From the NCBI RefSeq assembly GCF_030247195.1, contig NC_080670.1:99038336-99102335 (forward strand): a DNA stretch of 64,000 bases, read 5' to 3'. Source of the DNA: Topomyia yanbarensis (Eukaryota; Arthropoda; Insecta; Diptera; Culicidae). The notes beneath the pieces were generated by a model that was given only the letters and a program-made list of their open reading frames with translations, was not told the DNA's origin and did no database searches. Below, piece after piece: positions 22,301 through 33,606 of the stretch; position 1 is the first letter of the stretch, and each line of letters opens with the position of its first letter. Both the position numbers and the translations under genes were made by a program.

Positions 22301-25300
22301 TTCTCATTTTCATCAACGTTTGGATACCAACGATAACCCACGCACGAATACTGACCACGAGATAGATCGGTTTGGAAGAGAGGAAAGTGTAGTACTCCTT
22401 CCAACGCAAGCACAGCAGGATGAAGGAACTATCCGGGCCGTCATACCCCAACCCGTTGATAGTGAATTCACCTCTGTGGCCGATAGGAACACCGATTTCA
22501 CCACTACAACTTGCAAACCAGTAAACAAAAGAATCCCGAGCGACGAACAGAAGGAGATCAGCAAAACTACACGAAGCCTTTCCCCAGTGCCGACTGCAGT
22601 CGGTGTTTTTAAACATGATAGTGTAGTTTGTACGACAGCGGTTGGCACTGCGGGGCTTGACCCTCCACAGGTCAGTTCTGACTTTGCCAAACCTATTACG
22701 GATACTGCTGCGCTAAATTCCTTTACAGAGTCGACTAACATCACCGTACCCATACATCTCTGGAACCAACCATTGCTTTCACCTGGAGAAGGCATATCTA
22801 CAGGAATGTTCCACGTTGGCTCAGCAACTCTAGCGTCGAAGCAGCAATCAACGAAAACTACACGAAGTCCTTCCCCAGTGCCGATCGCAGTCGGTGTTTT
22901 TGAACATGATAGTGTAGTTTGTACGACAGCGGTTGGCACTGTGGGGCTGGACCTATCGCAGGTCAGTTCCAAGTCTGCTAACCCTTTCACAGATACTGCT
23001 GCGCTAAACGTTTTTACAGATCCGGTTGGCAACACTGTTCTTGCTGAACCTTGGCACCAACCGCTGCTTTCACCCGGAGAAGGCACATCGACAAGACTAT
23101 ACCACAACGAATCAGCAACCCGATCGTCGAAGAAGCAATCCACTAAAACTACACAAAGTCTTTCCCCAGTGCCGGTCGCTGTCGGTAGTTCTGGAAGTAA
23201 TCGTGTAGTTGTTTCGACAGCGGCTGGCACTGTGGGGCTAGACGTCCCACAGGTCAGTCCAATATCGCTTCATCTACGCGCAAATGTTGCTGCTGCTTCC
23301 TCTGTTGCAGATGTAACCAGTTCGAGTCCAACGAGTAACCGGTTTGGGGAAGAAGAGAAGAAAGTAGCTTCCCCACTTCATAATGAAGGGATCGACCGGG
23401 GGGAAGAGGACTGTCCCTACCTCCCTGATATACAGTCCTCGCAATTCTCCTCCTGGCTTTCCGCCGGCGAAGATACATCGCAACATCACAACCAGTACCA
23501 GAGTACCGATCGTTCCGTGGATATCAGCACACGCAACGTGCCAGCTGGACATCGAAGGTCTATTTCGCCTTTATCATCGTCTTCGTCAACGACTTCCGCC
23601 AGACGCGATAGTAGATGTTTCGCACTTCAGTGGAACATTCGGGGGCTGCGAACCAATGTCAGCGAGCTTAAACAGCTCATCACTGAATACGAACCGAGCC
23701 TAATAGCACTACAGGAAACCAAAGTGGACAATCGAGTGATCCCAGCCGACTTCATTGGCAAGAACTATACTCTGTTGCTTCAGACTGGTAGCTGTCGACA
23801 CTGGCAACACGGAGTGGGCCTGGCCATTAGGGATGGAGTGCCCTTTGAGCGGATTGACGTCGATAAGGATATCCAAGCGATCGCAGTTCGGGTTCAACTA
23901 CCACAGCAAATGACGGTGGTATCAATATACATTCCTCCCAGTACCCAACAGTGCCAAGAAAAACTATGTGACCTCCTCGAACAGCTCCCACGTCCTATGT
24001 TAGTGCTAGGTGACTTCAATGCTCATCACATATGCTGGGGATCCAACAAATCGTCCGCACTAGGTCAATTCATCGCAGAAAAAACGTTGGAAGAACACCT
24101 AGTTATACTTAACAATGGGTCGCATACACGAGTCGACCCAGCCACCGGTGCTACTTCAGCTATCGACCTGTCAATCTGCTCCGTTACTGTGGCCTCGAAA
24201 TTCACCTGGCGAACGCTTCCAGATACCTATAACAGTGACCACCTGCCAATAACCGTTTCCATCCCCGGGTTCTCACATGTTCCAACAAAAAGGCGACAAT
24301 GGATTTATGACCAAGCGGACTGGACAGCTTACGAACGATTGACCGCCAACGCCATACAACCGGGCGTCGAAATGTCAATCGACCGTTTTGTCGATCATTT
24401 GATCACTGCAGCAAACACTGCAATACCCAGAACCAGCGGAAAGGTCGGACCTAAGGCAGTTCCTTGGTGGTGTCCGGAGGTAAAAGCAGCCATAAAAAGT
24501 CGAAGAAAAGCACTCAGAGCACTGAAGCGTATCGAAATGGAGGACCCACGAAAACCTGAAGCACTGAAAAGCTTTCAGGAAGCACGGGCAGCATCAAGAA
24601 AATCAATCCGTGATGCCAAACAACGATCGTGGGAGGAATTCGTCGCGAAAATATCCCCAAACTCCACTGCATCGGAAATGTGGCAGACAGTGAACGCATT
24701 AAGAGGAAAACGTCAGCATCGCCCAGCCGTCATTAAACGTTCAGCTGGCTACACGGATAATGCAGAAGAAGTGGCTGAAGAACTAGCAGAGCATTACAGC
24801 GCAATATCGGCAACATCCAGCTACCCTCCTTCGTTTCAAATTGAGAAGGAAAAGGCCGAACGAAACCGTTTCAACTTTTCACCCGAGACCGACGGCATCT
24901 ATAACTCCGACTTCACTTTGAATGAGCTTGTATGGGCGCTTGACAGAGGACGAAGTAATTCTACAGGTCCGGATTCAGTCGGCTATCCAATGCTACAACG
25001 ACTACCATTGTCGGTGAAAACTGCTTTATTGGAGCTTTTCAACAGGGTTTGGCGCAGTGGCGTATTTCCATCCTGTTGGCGAACTGGAATTATTGTGCCA
25101 ATCCCAAAGCCGAATTCGAGCGACACAGGTCCATCTGCTTTCCGACCGATCACGTTAACGAGCTGTATGGCGAAGGTATTCGAGCGGATGGTGAATCGAC
25201 GGTTAACTACCGAGCTTGAATCGAACGGGCGGCTAGACACTCGACAACATGCCTTCAGATCCGGCCGAGGTACTGACACATATTTTGCGGAGTTGGAGAG

Positions 25301-27224
25301 GTCATTACCCGACCGTGACGAGCACTGTCTGATAGCATCGCTTGATTTGGCTAAGGCGTACGACACCACTTGGAGATACGGCATCCTGCGAACATTACGA
25401 AAGTGGCAGATACGCGGAAACATGATAAACATGCTCACTAGCTTTCTTTCAGAGCGAACGTTCCAGGTAAACGTCGATGGGCATTTATCGCGCAAGCTGC
25501 CGCTGGAAAATGGTGTACCACAGGGTTCTGTGCTCTCAGTTACCCTATTCCTCGTAGCAATCCAACCTATCTTCCGGGTGGTTCCGAATACCGTGACAGT
25601 GCTATTGTACGCCGATGATATCCTTCTTGTAGTGCGGGGCAAAAAAGAACAACCACTCTATCGGAAACTACAGTCAGCAGTAAAAGCCGTTCATAGATGG
25701 GCGAAAAGTGTTGGATTCACGATATCAGCAACAAAATCCAGCATCTTTTACTGTAGCCCGAATGCCCGCCGTGAGCCCACGCAATCCATCAGGATAGATA
25801 CAGTAGCTATACCGTCACAAAATCAACTGAAAACCCTCGGTATCACTCTCGACAGATCGCTGAACTTCAAAGCGCATTGCAAGCTAACGAAGAAGGCATG
25901 TGAATCCAGGCTGCGTATCCTGAAAATGATCGGAGCAAAGCTACCACGTGGTCAACGGACTTCTTTGTTACAAATCGGCTCCGCCATTGTCACTTCGCGA
26001 CTATTGTATGGGATGGGACTCGTTAGTCGGGGCGGAGATGTCGTCACCAAAACTCTCTCGCCCGCCTACAACAGAATGGTAAGATTTGCATCTGGTGCAT
26101 TCGTTACAAGTCCGATCTTAGCCATCATGGCCGAAGCAGGCACCTTACCATTTGATCTCCTCGTTCTCCAAAGCATAACCCGATTGTCCATCAGTTTGTT
26201 GGAAAAAAGCAGAGATAATGCGGATCTCCCACTAGTACGTCGAGCTTCCGAAGAACTGTCAGAGGTGATCGGAATGCCCTTACCAAATATTTGTACTCGA
26301 ACGCGACTAGCCACTCGAAAGTGGTACGAGCCCAAGCCCCACGTCGTGTGGGATATCAAAAGAAGTGTGAATGCCGGAGATCCCTCTGAGGTGGTCCGTC
26401 CTGTCGTTCAGGAGCTCCTGAATGCTCGCTTCAGCAACTCAACGGTTGTGTATACTGACGGATCGAAAGACAACGACGCAGTAGGCGCGGGAATGTTTGG
26501 AGAACATCTCCAGCAGTCGACTGGTCTTCCGCCACAGTGCAGCGTGTTCTCAGCCGAGGCGTTTGCAATTAAAACAGCGGTAACTTCGTACTACACTTCC
26601 AACGATCTGCTAATAATGACAGACTCAGCCAGTTGTTTATCGGCAATTGAAGCTGGCACGTCCCAGCATCCGTGGATCCAGGAGATTGAAACCATGATAC
26701 GACATCGTCCAATCAATCTGTGCTGGATTCCAGGACACGCTGGAATTCGCGGGAATGAAGAGGCAGACCGCCTCGCTGGAGAAGCCAGGGGTAATGCCCC
26801 TTTGCAAATAGCCATTCCGGGAGCAGACGCCAACAATCAGGCAAAATCAGCTATCCGAAATCACTGGTACCGTCGATGGTCTGCATCCACTGAAGTGAAG
26901 CTTCGCGAAATAAAATTCGATACGGTAAAGTGGACTGACCGCGAGAGTTCGGCTGATCAACGAGTGCTCACCCGGTTGCGAATAGGGCATACCCGATTGA
27001 CGCACGACTTCCTTTTGAAGAGAGAAACCCCACCAGTTTGCGACTGCTGCGGGGTAACCGTAGATGTACGTCATATAATTCTTCAGTGCCGAAAACACGA
27101 CGATGCTAGAAGGATGCACAACATCGATTCGACCAGCCTGCGAGTGGCTCTAGGCAACGACGGGGACACCGAAGACAAACTGCTAAGCTTCCTCAAGGAA
27201 ACTAATTTGTACAAACGAATATAA
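22254..27224 (+). CDS. I-clade ORF2, endonuclease-reverse transcriptase-RNase H polyprotein
   Basis: A 1656-aa polyprotein, longer than usual for this clade because of an extension of about 450 residues. The extension carries three copies of a motif like SPVPTAVGV...VVCTTAVGT.GLD (nt about 22580, 22875, 23165). Then come the endonuclease (about 455-690: WNIRGL, LIALQETK, LGDFNAHH, SDHLPI), the RT (GPDSVGYP about 905, SLDLAKAYDTTW about 1029, GVPQGSVLS about 1087, YADD about 1119) and RNase H (YTDGS about 1400, SAEAFAI, TDSASCLS, EEADRLAGEA about 1500). The C-terminal zinc motif is CDCCG...H...C (about 1597). All catalytic residues are present. The ATG at 22254 inside ORF1 is conserved in C2 and C3. 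The real start could be later, since the extension is not needed for the known domains. Confidence 0.92.
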   Translation: MKLRLPRRLLASLFDNSHFHQRLDTNDNPRTNTDHEIDRFGREESVVLLPTQAQQDEGTIRAVIPQPVDSEFTSVADRNTDFTTTTCKPVNKRIPSDEQKEISKTTRSLSPVPTAVGVFKHDSVVCTTAVGTAGLDPPQVSSDFAKPITDTAALNSFTESTNITVPIHLWNQPLLSPGEGISTGMFHVGSATLASKQQSTKTTRSPSPVPIAVGVFEHDSVVCTTAVGTVGLDLSQVSSKSANPFTDTAALNVFTDPVGNTVLAEPWHQPLLSPGEGTSTRLYHNESATRSSKKQSTKTTQSLSPVPVAVGSSGSNRVVVSTAAGTVGLDVPQVSPISLHLRANVAAASSVADVTSSSPTSNRFGEEEKKVASPLHNEGIDRGEEDCPYLPDIQSSQFSSWLSAGEDTSQHHNQYQSTDRSVDISTRNVPAGHRRSISPLSSSSSTTSARRDSRCFALQWNIRGLRTNVSELKQLITEYEPSLIALQETKVDNRVIPADFIGKNYTLLLQTGSCRHWQHGVGLAIRDGVPFERIDVDKDIQAIAVRVQLPQQMTVVSIYIPPSTQQCQEKLCDLLEQLPRPMLVLGDFNAHHICWGSNKSSALGQFIAEKTLEEHLVILNNGSHTRVDPATGATSAIDLSICSVTVASKFTWRTLPDTYNSDHLPITVSIPGFSHVPTKRRQWIYDQADWTAYERLTANAIQPGVEMSIDRFVDHLITAANTAIPRTSGKVGPKAVPWWCPEVKAAIKSRRKALRALKRIEMEDPRKPEALKSFQEARAASRKSIRDAKQRSWEEFVAKISPNSTASEMWQTVNALRGKRQHRPAVIKRSAGYTDNAEEVAEELAEHYSAISATSSYPPSFQIEKEKAERNRFNFSPETDGIYNSDFTLNELVWALDRGRSNSTGPDSVGYPMLQRLPLSVKTALLELFNRVWRSGVFPSCWRTGIIVPIPKPNSSDTGPSAFRPITLTSCMAKVFERMVNRRLTTELESNGRLDTRQHAFRSGRGTDTYFAELERSLPDRDEHCLIASLDLAKAYDTTWRYGILRTLRKWQIRGNMINMLTSFLSERTFQVNVDGHLSRKLPLENGVPQGSVLSVTLFLVAIQPIFRVVPNTVTVLLYADDILLVVRGKKEQPLYRKLQSAVKAVHRWAKSVGFTISATKSSIFYCSPNARREPTQSIRIDTVAIPSQNQLKTLGITLDRSLNFKAHCKLTKKACESRLRILKMIGAKLPRGQRTSLLQIGSAIVTSRLLYGMGLVSRGGDVVTKTLSPAYNRMVRFASGAFVTSPILAIMAEAGTLPFDLLVLQSITRLSISLLEKSRDNADLPLVRRASEELSEVIGMPLPNICTRTRLATRKWYEPKPHVVWDIKRSVNAGDPSEVVRPVVQELLNARFSNSTVVYTDGSKDNDAVGAGMFGEHLQQSTGLPPQCSVFSAEAFAIKTAVTSYYTSNDLLIMTDSASCLSAIEAGTSQHPWIQEIETMIRHRPINLCWIPGHAGIRGNEEADRLAGEARGNAPLQIAIPGADANNQAKSAIRNHWYRRWSASTEVKLREIKFDTVKWTDRESSADQRVLTRLRIGHTRLTHDFLLKRETPPVCDCCGVTVDVRHIILQCRKHDDARRMHNIDSTSLRVALGNDGDTEDKLLSFLKETNLYKRI

Positions 27225-27284
27225 AAATACTGAATTGTAAAATATTATGAGATGTTAATACGAGTATAGAAACCAATTTTCTTC

Positions 27285-27317
27285 CGACACGAATGCACCC
27301 TTAGGTGTAAAGTGTCG
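27285..27317 (+). promoter_or_regulatory. 3' terminal hairpin of C1
   Basis: CGACAC and TGCACC pair with GGTGTA and GTGTCG around a short loop, just before TTAATAAA(CAA)n. C2 (33534-33569) and C3 (40292-40327) keep both stems while the loop changes in sequence and length. It is probably the RNA structure recognised by the element RT (inference). Confidence 0.7.
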
Positions 27318-27342
27318 TTAATAAACAACAACAACAACAACA

Positions 27343-27366
27343 ATTATTATTATTATTATTATTATT
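27343..27366. repeat. (ATT)8 between C1 and C2
   Basis: Eight ATT units separate the (CAA)n tail of C1 from the 5' end of C2. Confidence 0.95.
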
Positions 27367-28089
27367 CCTGAGTTGGAAACACCGTTCCGTACGGTCTAAA
27401 CAGCGCGCGTTCTCGAATTTTACACGGTGTTTTTGGCGTGTTTTTCGCGATCGCCGCGATCCAATCAAGTGCAAAAAGACGAGTGAAGTGGTTCTTAAGT
27501 GACTAACAGCGAAAAATTGGTGCAAATCGGCGAAGAAACGGCTGAAATAAGTGCATTTTAGTTTACCCACGCGGCAATAAAAACAAAACAAACAGCCATC
27601 GCTGTGGCTGCCAGTGCGGTCGCCCGGCTAGTTTCATTCACTGGCTGTGCCGGCTGCGTGTGTGACGGTGACGGTGGGCTGGAAGCAAGTTTTTTTTTTT
27701 TTTCAAGTTGGAAAATTGACGAAAAGTTTTAAAAAAAGAAAAATATTTTTTTTTTCTTGCTGTGATCTGCCGAAGAGAGTGGTACAGTGTGAATTGGACG
27801 CCACAGTGCGTGCCAAAAGTATTGGAACGGCGAAAAAAGGAATAAATTGCAAAGTGTTTTTTTTGCGCGTTTTATTCATTAAAGGAAACGTAGAAGCGAA
27901 AAAAAGGTAGTTGCGATTCTGCTTACCTACAGTGTGTCCCAAAAGTGTGGGAACACTTCGAAAAAGTCGACGTTGAAGGGGCAAATAAGGTAAGATCTTT
28001 CCTTTTCTTCACCTTTTTTGTCCATTTGGGGTTGGTATCGGGTGACCGTGCCACAGCGTATTCTCCAACGTCTGTTGGCGTGATTCAAA

Positions 28090-29367
28090 ATGGCGGCCGC
28101 TAGTAGCGGTGACCCGGGAGGGTCGCGAACGAGAAGACTACCAGAGTACATGGACCCTACGAACAAATTCGGCGAATTGACGTTCCTGCAGTTAACCGGC
28201 AAATACGGTGTACCATTGCCTAGAAACCCGTTCATCATCGGTAAATCGGTAGAGGTTGTCGCTGGAGGTCCAATCGAAGGTGCGAATACCGAAGCTCAAG
28301 GGACACGGTATACCCTTCGAATTCGGAATCCTGCCCAAGTTGCTAAGTTGCAGAAAATGACCCAGCTCATTGACGGCACTGAAGTAGTGGTCGAAGCTCA
28401 TCCGAATCTGAACGTAAGCAGATGCGTAATTTCCTGCTACGATCTGATTCAGATGGAAGAGAAGGATGTTTTACAAGAAATTATAAGCCAGGGAGTGATT
28501 CGTGTACAGCGAATTACAAGAAAGGAAGCTGAGAAGAGAGTGAATACGCCAGCGCTAATCTTGACCTTCTGTAAAACCACATACCCGGAATACATAAAGA
28601 TCGGTTTGCTTCACGTTCCTACTCGCCCATACTTCCCGAACCCGATGCTTTGTTACGGATGCTTCAACTACGGCCATACACGCGTTCGATGTCCTGGTCC
28701 TCAGCGATGCTTTAATTGCTCGAAAGAACAACACGGCGAAGAAAAATGTAAAGAAACTGCGTACTGTCGGAATTGTGAAGGCGATCACCAACCAACAAGC
28801 CGCGAATGTCCTGTGTATAAAAAAGAAATGGAGGTCATAAAAATAAAAATCCGCGACAATCTAACATTCCCGGAAGCACGCAAACGAGCGGAACATCTGA
28901 GTAAAGGCAGCTATGCTCAGGCCACAGCACAACCGAATGAGATTCTTAGCAAGCTGAAAGAGTTGGAACTGGCAATGAAGAAGAAGGACGAAACGATCGC
29001 AAAACTTCTGGCGGAGACCAAACGAAAAGACGAAAAAATCGAACAAATGTTGGCGTACATCCATCAGATGAAACAACAGTCCGCCAGCCAAGAAAAACCA
29101 CAGCACAGCAAAGAACAGAAGCAAATGAACCAGGCAATCGGGCCCGTAACGAGATCCAGGAACAACTCACCAGCGATAAATACGGATTCGAAACGAGGAA
29201 GATCGCAGAAGCAACACACCCAGTCCAGCAAACCAACGACAACCTCACCGGATAACTTAAGCCCGCCACCAAAAAGAACCGCTACCACTACCACCAACGA
29301 AACGATGGAATATTCAGACGATGAAATTGAGATTACCGAGACGCCTCCTAGCCAGCCTCTTCGATAA
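28090..29367 (+). CDS. I-clade ORF1 of C2
   Basis: A 425-aa protein, collinear with the C1 ORF1, with substitutions only. The three zinc knuckles (CYGCFNYGHTRVRC, CFNCSKEQHGEEKC, CRNCEGDHQPTSREC) and the coiled-coil stretch are kept. The frame is intact, so this copy could still supply ORF1 protein although its own ORF2 is broken. Confidence 0.9.
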   Translation: MAAASSGDPGGSRTRRLPEYMDPTNKFGELTFLQLTGKYGVPLPRNPFIIGKSVEVVAGGPIEGANTEAQGTRYTLRIRNPAQVAKLQKMTQLIDGTEVVVEAHPNLNVSRCVISCYDLIQMEEKDVLQEIISQGVIRVQRITRKEAEKRVNTPALILTFCKTTYPEYIKIGLLHVPTRPYFPNPMLCYGCFNYGHTRVRCPGPQRCFNCSKEQHGEEKCKETAYCRNCEGDHQPTSRECPVYKKEMEVIKIKIRDNLTFPEARKRAEHLSKGSYAQATAQPNEILSKLKELELAMKKKDETIAKLLAETKRKDEKIEQMLAYIHQMKQQSASQEKPQHSKEQKQMNQAIGPVTRSRNNSPAINTDSKRGRSQKQHTQSSKPTTTSPDNLSPPPKRTATTTTNETMEYSDDEIEITETPPSQPLR

Positions 29368-32300
29368 TTCTCATTTTCATCAACGTTTGGATACCAACGA
29401 CAACCCACGCACGAATACTGACTACGAGATAAATCGGTTTGGAAGAGAGGAAAGTGTAGTACTCCTTCCAACGCAAGCACAGCAGGATGAAGGAACTATC
29501 CGGGCCGTCATACCCCAACCCGTTGATAGTGAATTCACCTCTGTGGCCGATAGAAACATCGATTTCACCACTACAACATGCGAACCAGCCAACAAAAAAA
29601 TCCCAATCGACGAACAAAAGGAGATCAACAAAACTACACAAAGTCTATCCCCAGTGCCGACCGCAGTCGGTGTTCGTGAGCATAATAGTGTAGTTTGTAC
29701 GACAGCGGTTGGCACTGTGGGGCTGGACCTTCCTCAGGTCAGTTCTAATAGCGTCAACCACCTCGCAGATACTGCTGTCCTTAACATTTTTACAGGTTTG
29801 ACTGGCCATCAACATCGTCTTCGTCAGCGACAATCACCACTCGTAATAGCAAAAGTTTCGCACTGCAGTGGAACATTCGGGGTCTGCGCTCCAATATCAG
29901 TGACCTTAAGCAGCTGATCGCCCAATACGAACCGAGCTTGATAGCGTTACAAGAAACAAAGCTGGACAACCGAGTGATCTCAGCAGATTTCGTCGGTAAC
30001 AACTACACTCTACTACTTGAGACTGGGAGTCGCCGATACTGGCAACAAGGGGTAGGGCTCGCCATTCGGGATGGTGTACCCTTCGAGAGACTTGAGGTCG
30101 GTGGCAATATTCAAGCAATCGCTGTTCGGATACAACTGCCACATCAAATGACGGTGGTGTCGATCTACGTCCCTCCCAGTACTCAACAATGTCAAGAGCA
30201 GCTGGGAGAATTCTTTGAGCAGCTCCCACGTCCGGTACTTGTACTGGGCGACTTCAACGCGCACCATATCTGCTGGGGTTCCAATAAATCTACTGCACTA
30301 GGCTACTTCATCGCCGAGAAAACATTATCGGAAAGACTAGTCATTCTCAACGACGGATCGCATACCCGGATTGATCCAGCTACCGGTGTCACTTCAGCTA
30401 TTGACCTCTCGATCTGTTCTGAAACTGTAGCCTCGAAATTTATTTGGCGAACTCTCCCGGACACCCATAATAGTGACCATTTTCCAATTCTCGTTTCCAC
30501 TCCCGGACTGTCACATACTCCAACGAAAAGACAGAAATGGATTTACGACCAAGCGGATTGGACAACTTACGAACGTCTAACCGCCAGCGCTATTCGACCG
30601 GGTGCCGAAATATCAATTGACTGTTTCGCTGACCGTTTGATTAAAGCAGCAAACACTGCGATACCCCGCACAACCGGCAGAGTCGGTCCCAAAGCGGTTC
30701 CGTGGTGGTGTCCGGAGGTTAAAGCGGCCATCAAAACGAGAAGAAAAACACTGAGAGCACTAAGGCGTATTCAAGCAGAAGACCCACGGAAAGCTGATGC
30801 ACTTAAACACTTCCAAGAGGCGCGTGCAGCTGCAAGAAAGTCGATCCATGATGCCAAACAGCGATCGTGGGAGGAATTCGTCGCGAAGATATCTCCAAGT
30901 TCCAGTGCGACGGAGATGTGGCAGACAGTGAACAGGTTGAGAGGGAAACGTCAGCATCGACCAACTGTCATCAAGCGATCCAGCGGCTACACGGATAAGG
31001 CTGAAGAAGTAGCTGAAGAACTGGCACAACATTACAGCGAACGATCCGCCACCTCCAGCTACTCGCCATTGTTTCAAAGAGAGAAGGAAAAGGCCGAACG
31101 AAACCGCGTGAATTTCTCGCCAGATACCGACGATACTTACAACACAGACTTCACTCTGAACGAGCTGCTGTGGGCACTCGATAGAGGACGAAGTGGCTCT
31201 TCAGGCCCGGACTGCATCGGTTATCCAATGCTTCAGCGACTGCCATTGTCTGTGAAAACTGCCATGTTGGAACTGTTCAATAGAATATGGCGTAGTGGCG
31301 TATTCCCACCCTGTTGGCGAACTGGAATCATCGTACCAATTCCAAAGCCAAACTCGAATGACGCGGGTCCAGCTGCTTTCCGTCCAATCACCCTAACGAG
31401 CTGTATGGCGAAGGTTTTCGAGCGAATAGTCAACCGACGGCTGACCACTGAACTAGAAGCGAACGGGCGTCTCGACAAACGACAACATGCCTTCAGGTCC
31501 GGTCGGGGCACTGACACATATTTTGCGGAGTTGGAGAGGTCATTACCCGACCGTGACGAGCACTGTCTGATAGCGTCGCTTGACTTGTCCAAGGCTTACG
31601 ATACTACCTGGAGGAATGGCATACTACGAACACTACAGAAATGGCAGATACGCGGTAGAATGATCAACGTGTTGAACAGCTTCCTGACAGAAAGATCGTT
31701 CCAGGTTAATGTAGAGGGTTACTTATCGCCCGCGCATCCGCTGGAAAACGGTGTGCCACAAGGCTCAGTGCTCTCGGTTACGCTGTTTCTCGTGGCCATT
31801 CAACCCATCTTTCGCGTGGTTCCGAACACTGTGAAGATCTTGTTGTACGCCGACGATATCCTACTCGTAGTTTGGGGGAAGAAAGACCAGCCGCTTTATC
31901 GAAAGCTTCAGTCAGCAGTAAAAGCCGTCCATAAATGGGCAAGAAGTGTTGGATTTACGATATCTGCAACGAAATCCAGCATCTTCTATTGTAGCCCTAA
32001 TGCCCGACGTGCACCCAGTCAAGCAATCACGATAGATCGAGTGGCTATACCGACAGAAACACGCCTGAAAATTCTCGGCGTTACCCTCGATCGATCACTC
32101 AACTTCGTAGCGCACTGCAAATTGACGAAGAAGGCATGCGAATCTAGGCTGCGCATCCTGAAGATGATCGGTGCCAAACTTCCCCGTGGTCAACGCTCAT
32201 CTTTACTGCAAATTGGATCCGCAATTATTACTTCGCGACTGTTGTATGGCATAGGACTCGTTAGTAGGGGTGGAGATGCTGTCATCAAAACCCTGGCACC

Positions 32301-33462
32301 CGCATACAACAAGATGATCAGATATGCATCTGGAGCATACATCACCAGTCCGATCATAGCCATTATGGCTGAAGCAGGTACTTTACCGTTAGATCTTCTG
32401 ATTCTCCAAACTGTAGCCCAATTAGCCATCAGAATGTTGGGAAACAGCAGGGAGAATGCTGACCTCCCCCTGGTTTGCCAAGTTTCCGAAAGTTTGACAG
32501 ATATAATCGAAACTCCTCTCCCAAACATCTACACCCGAACGCGACTAACTGATCGAAAGTGGTACGATCGCACGCCCCAGATCCTTTGGGAAATTAAGAA
32601 GCGCGTAAAAGCTGGAGACCCCTCGGGAATTGTTCGTCCAGTTGTTCAAGAGCTCCTGACAAACCATCTCAGCCGTTCAACAATCGTCTACACTGATGGC
32701 TAAAAAGACGATACCGCAGTAGGCGCCGGAGTATTTGGAGAACACTTCCAACAGTCACTTGGTCTTCCACAGCAATGCAGTGTATTCTCGGCAGAGGCAT
32801 TCGCAATAAAAACAGCGCTAACAACATTCAACACGGTCAGCGACTTAGTAATAATGTCCGATTCGGCTAGCTGTTTATCGGCAATCGAAGCCGGCACATC
32901 CCAGCACCCGTGGATCCAGGAAATTGAAAACCTGTTACGAAATCGTTCAATCAAGCTTTGCTGGATTCCAGGTCACGCTGGCATCCGTGGCAACGAGGAG
33001 GCAGACAGACTCGCTGGAGAAGCGAGGAACATTGCTCCATTAGCTATATCTGTTCCGGGTGCAGACGCCGTCAAGCACATAAAAACAGCTATCCGAAACC
33101 AATGGTACCGTCGGTGGTCAACGTCCACTGAAGTAAAACTTCGCGAAGTTAAATTCGACACAGTGAAGTGGACTGACCGCGAGAATTCGGCCGAACAGCG
33201 AGTTCTTACCCGGCTTCGAATAGGGCATACCCGGCTAACACACGACTTTCTGCTAAAGAAAACTTCACCACCAGTGTGCGACTGCTGTGGGATCGTTGTA
33301 GATGTCCGCCATGTGATCCTCCACTGCAGAAAGTACGACGACGTTAGAAGGAAGCACGACATCGAGTCGACTAGTCTGCGAGCGGCTCTGCGCAACGACA
33401 GGAAAAATGAGGAGAGTATAGTTAAATTCCTTAAGGAAACTAACCTATTTAAATTTCTATAA
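29321..33462 (+). pseudogene. I-clade ORF2 of C2, deletion and one stop
   Basis: The reading frame opens at the same overlapping ATG as in C1. It holds a single SPVPTAVGV-type repeat and then meets an out-of-frame deletion near 29803, where sequence of C3 type is lost up to the Ser-rich stretch before the endonuclease. Coding continues in the next frame with WNIRGLRSN, LIALQETK, LGDFNAHH, SDHFPI, the RT motifs and YADD. A TAA at 32701-32703 replaces the Ser of the RNase H YTDGS motif. After that stop the same frame is open to 33462 and keeps TDSASCLS and EEADRLAGEA. The product would be inactive as a whole. Confidence 0.92.
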
Positions 33463-33533
33463 ATGTATATTTTGATTTGTAACTGCATAACTGAAAACTG
33501 CATTGTAAAATTAACAGGTAAAATATTTTCTTC

Positions 33534-33569
33534 CGACACGAATGCACCCTTCCTTGGTGTAAAGTGTCG
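33534..33569 (+). promoter_or_regulatory. 3' terminal hairpin of C2
   Basis: It has the same stems as in C1 (CGACAC/GTGTCG and TGCACC/GGTGTA) with a longer loop, before TTAATAAA(CAA)n. Confidence 0.65.
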
Positions 33570-33594
33570 TTAATAAACAACAACAACAACAACA

Positions 33595-33606
33595 ATTATT
33601 ATTATT
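33595..33606. repeat. (ATT)4 between C2 and C3
   Basis: Four ATT units lie between the C2 tail and the C3 5' end. Confidence 0.95.

Larger units (their letters stand above)
27367..33594 (+). mobile_element. I-clade non-LTR retrotransposon C2, ORF2 defective
   Basis: The second head-to-tail copy starts CCTGAGTTGG (two bases shorter at the tip than C1) and ends in (CAA)n then ATT. ORF1 is open and close to C1. ORF2 has an out-of-frame deletion in its N-terminal extension and one stop in RNase H. The UTRs and the hairpin are conserved. Confidence 0.92.

Noticed and set aside
22313..23230. Long minus-strand frame (305 codons) opposite the ORF2 N-terminus of C1
   Set aside because: It is a shadow of the repetitive ORF2 extension on the other strand. 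Similar shadows appear in C2 and C3 with variable limits.
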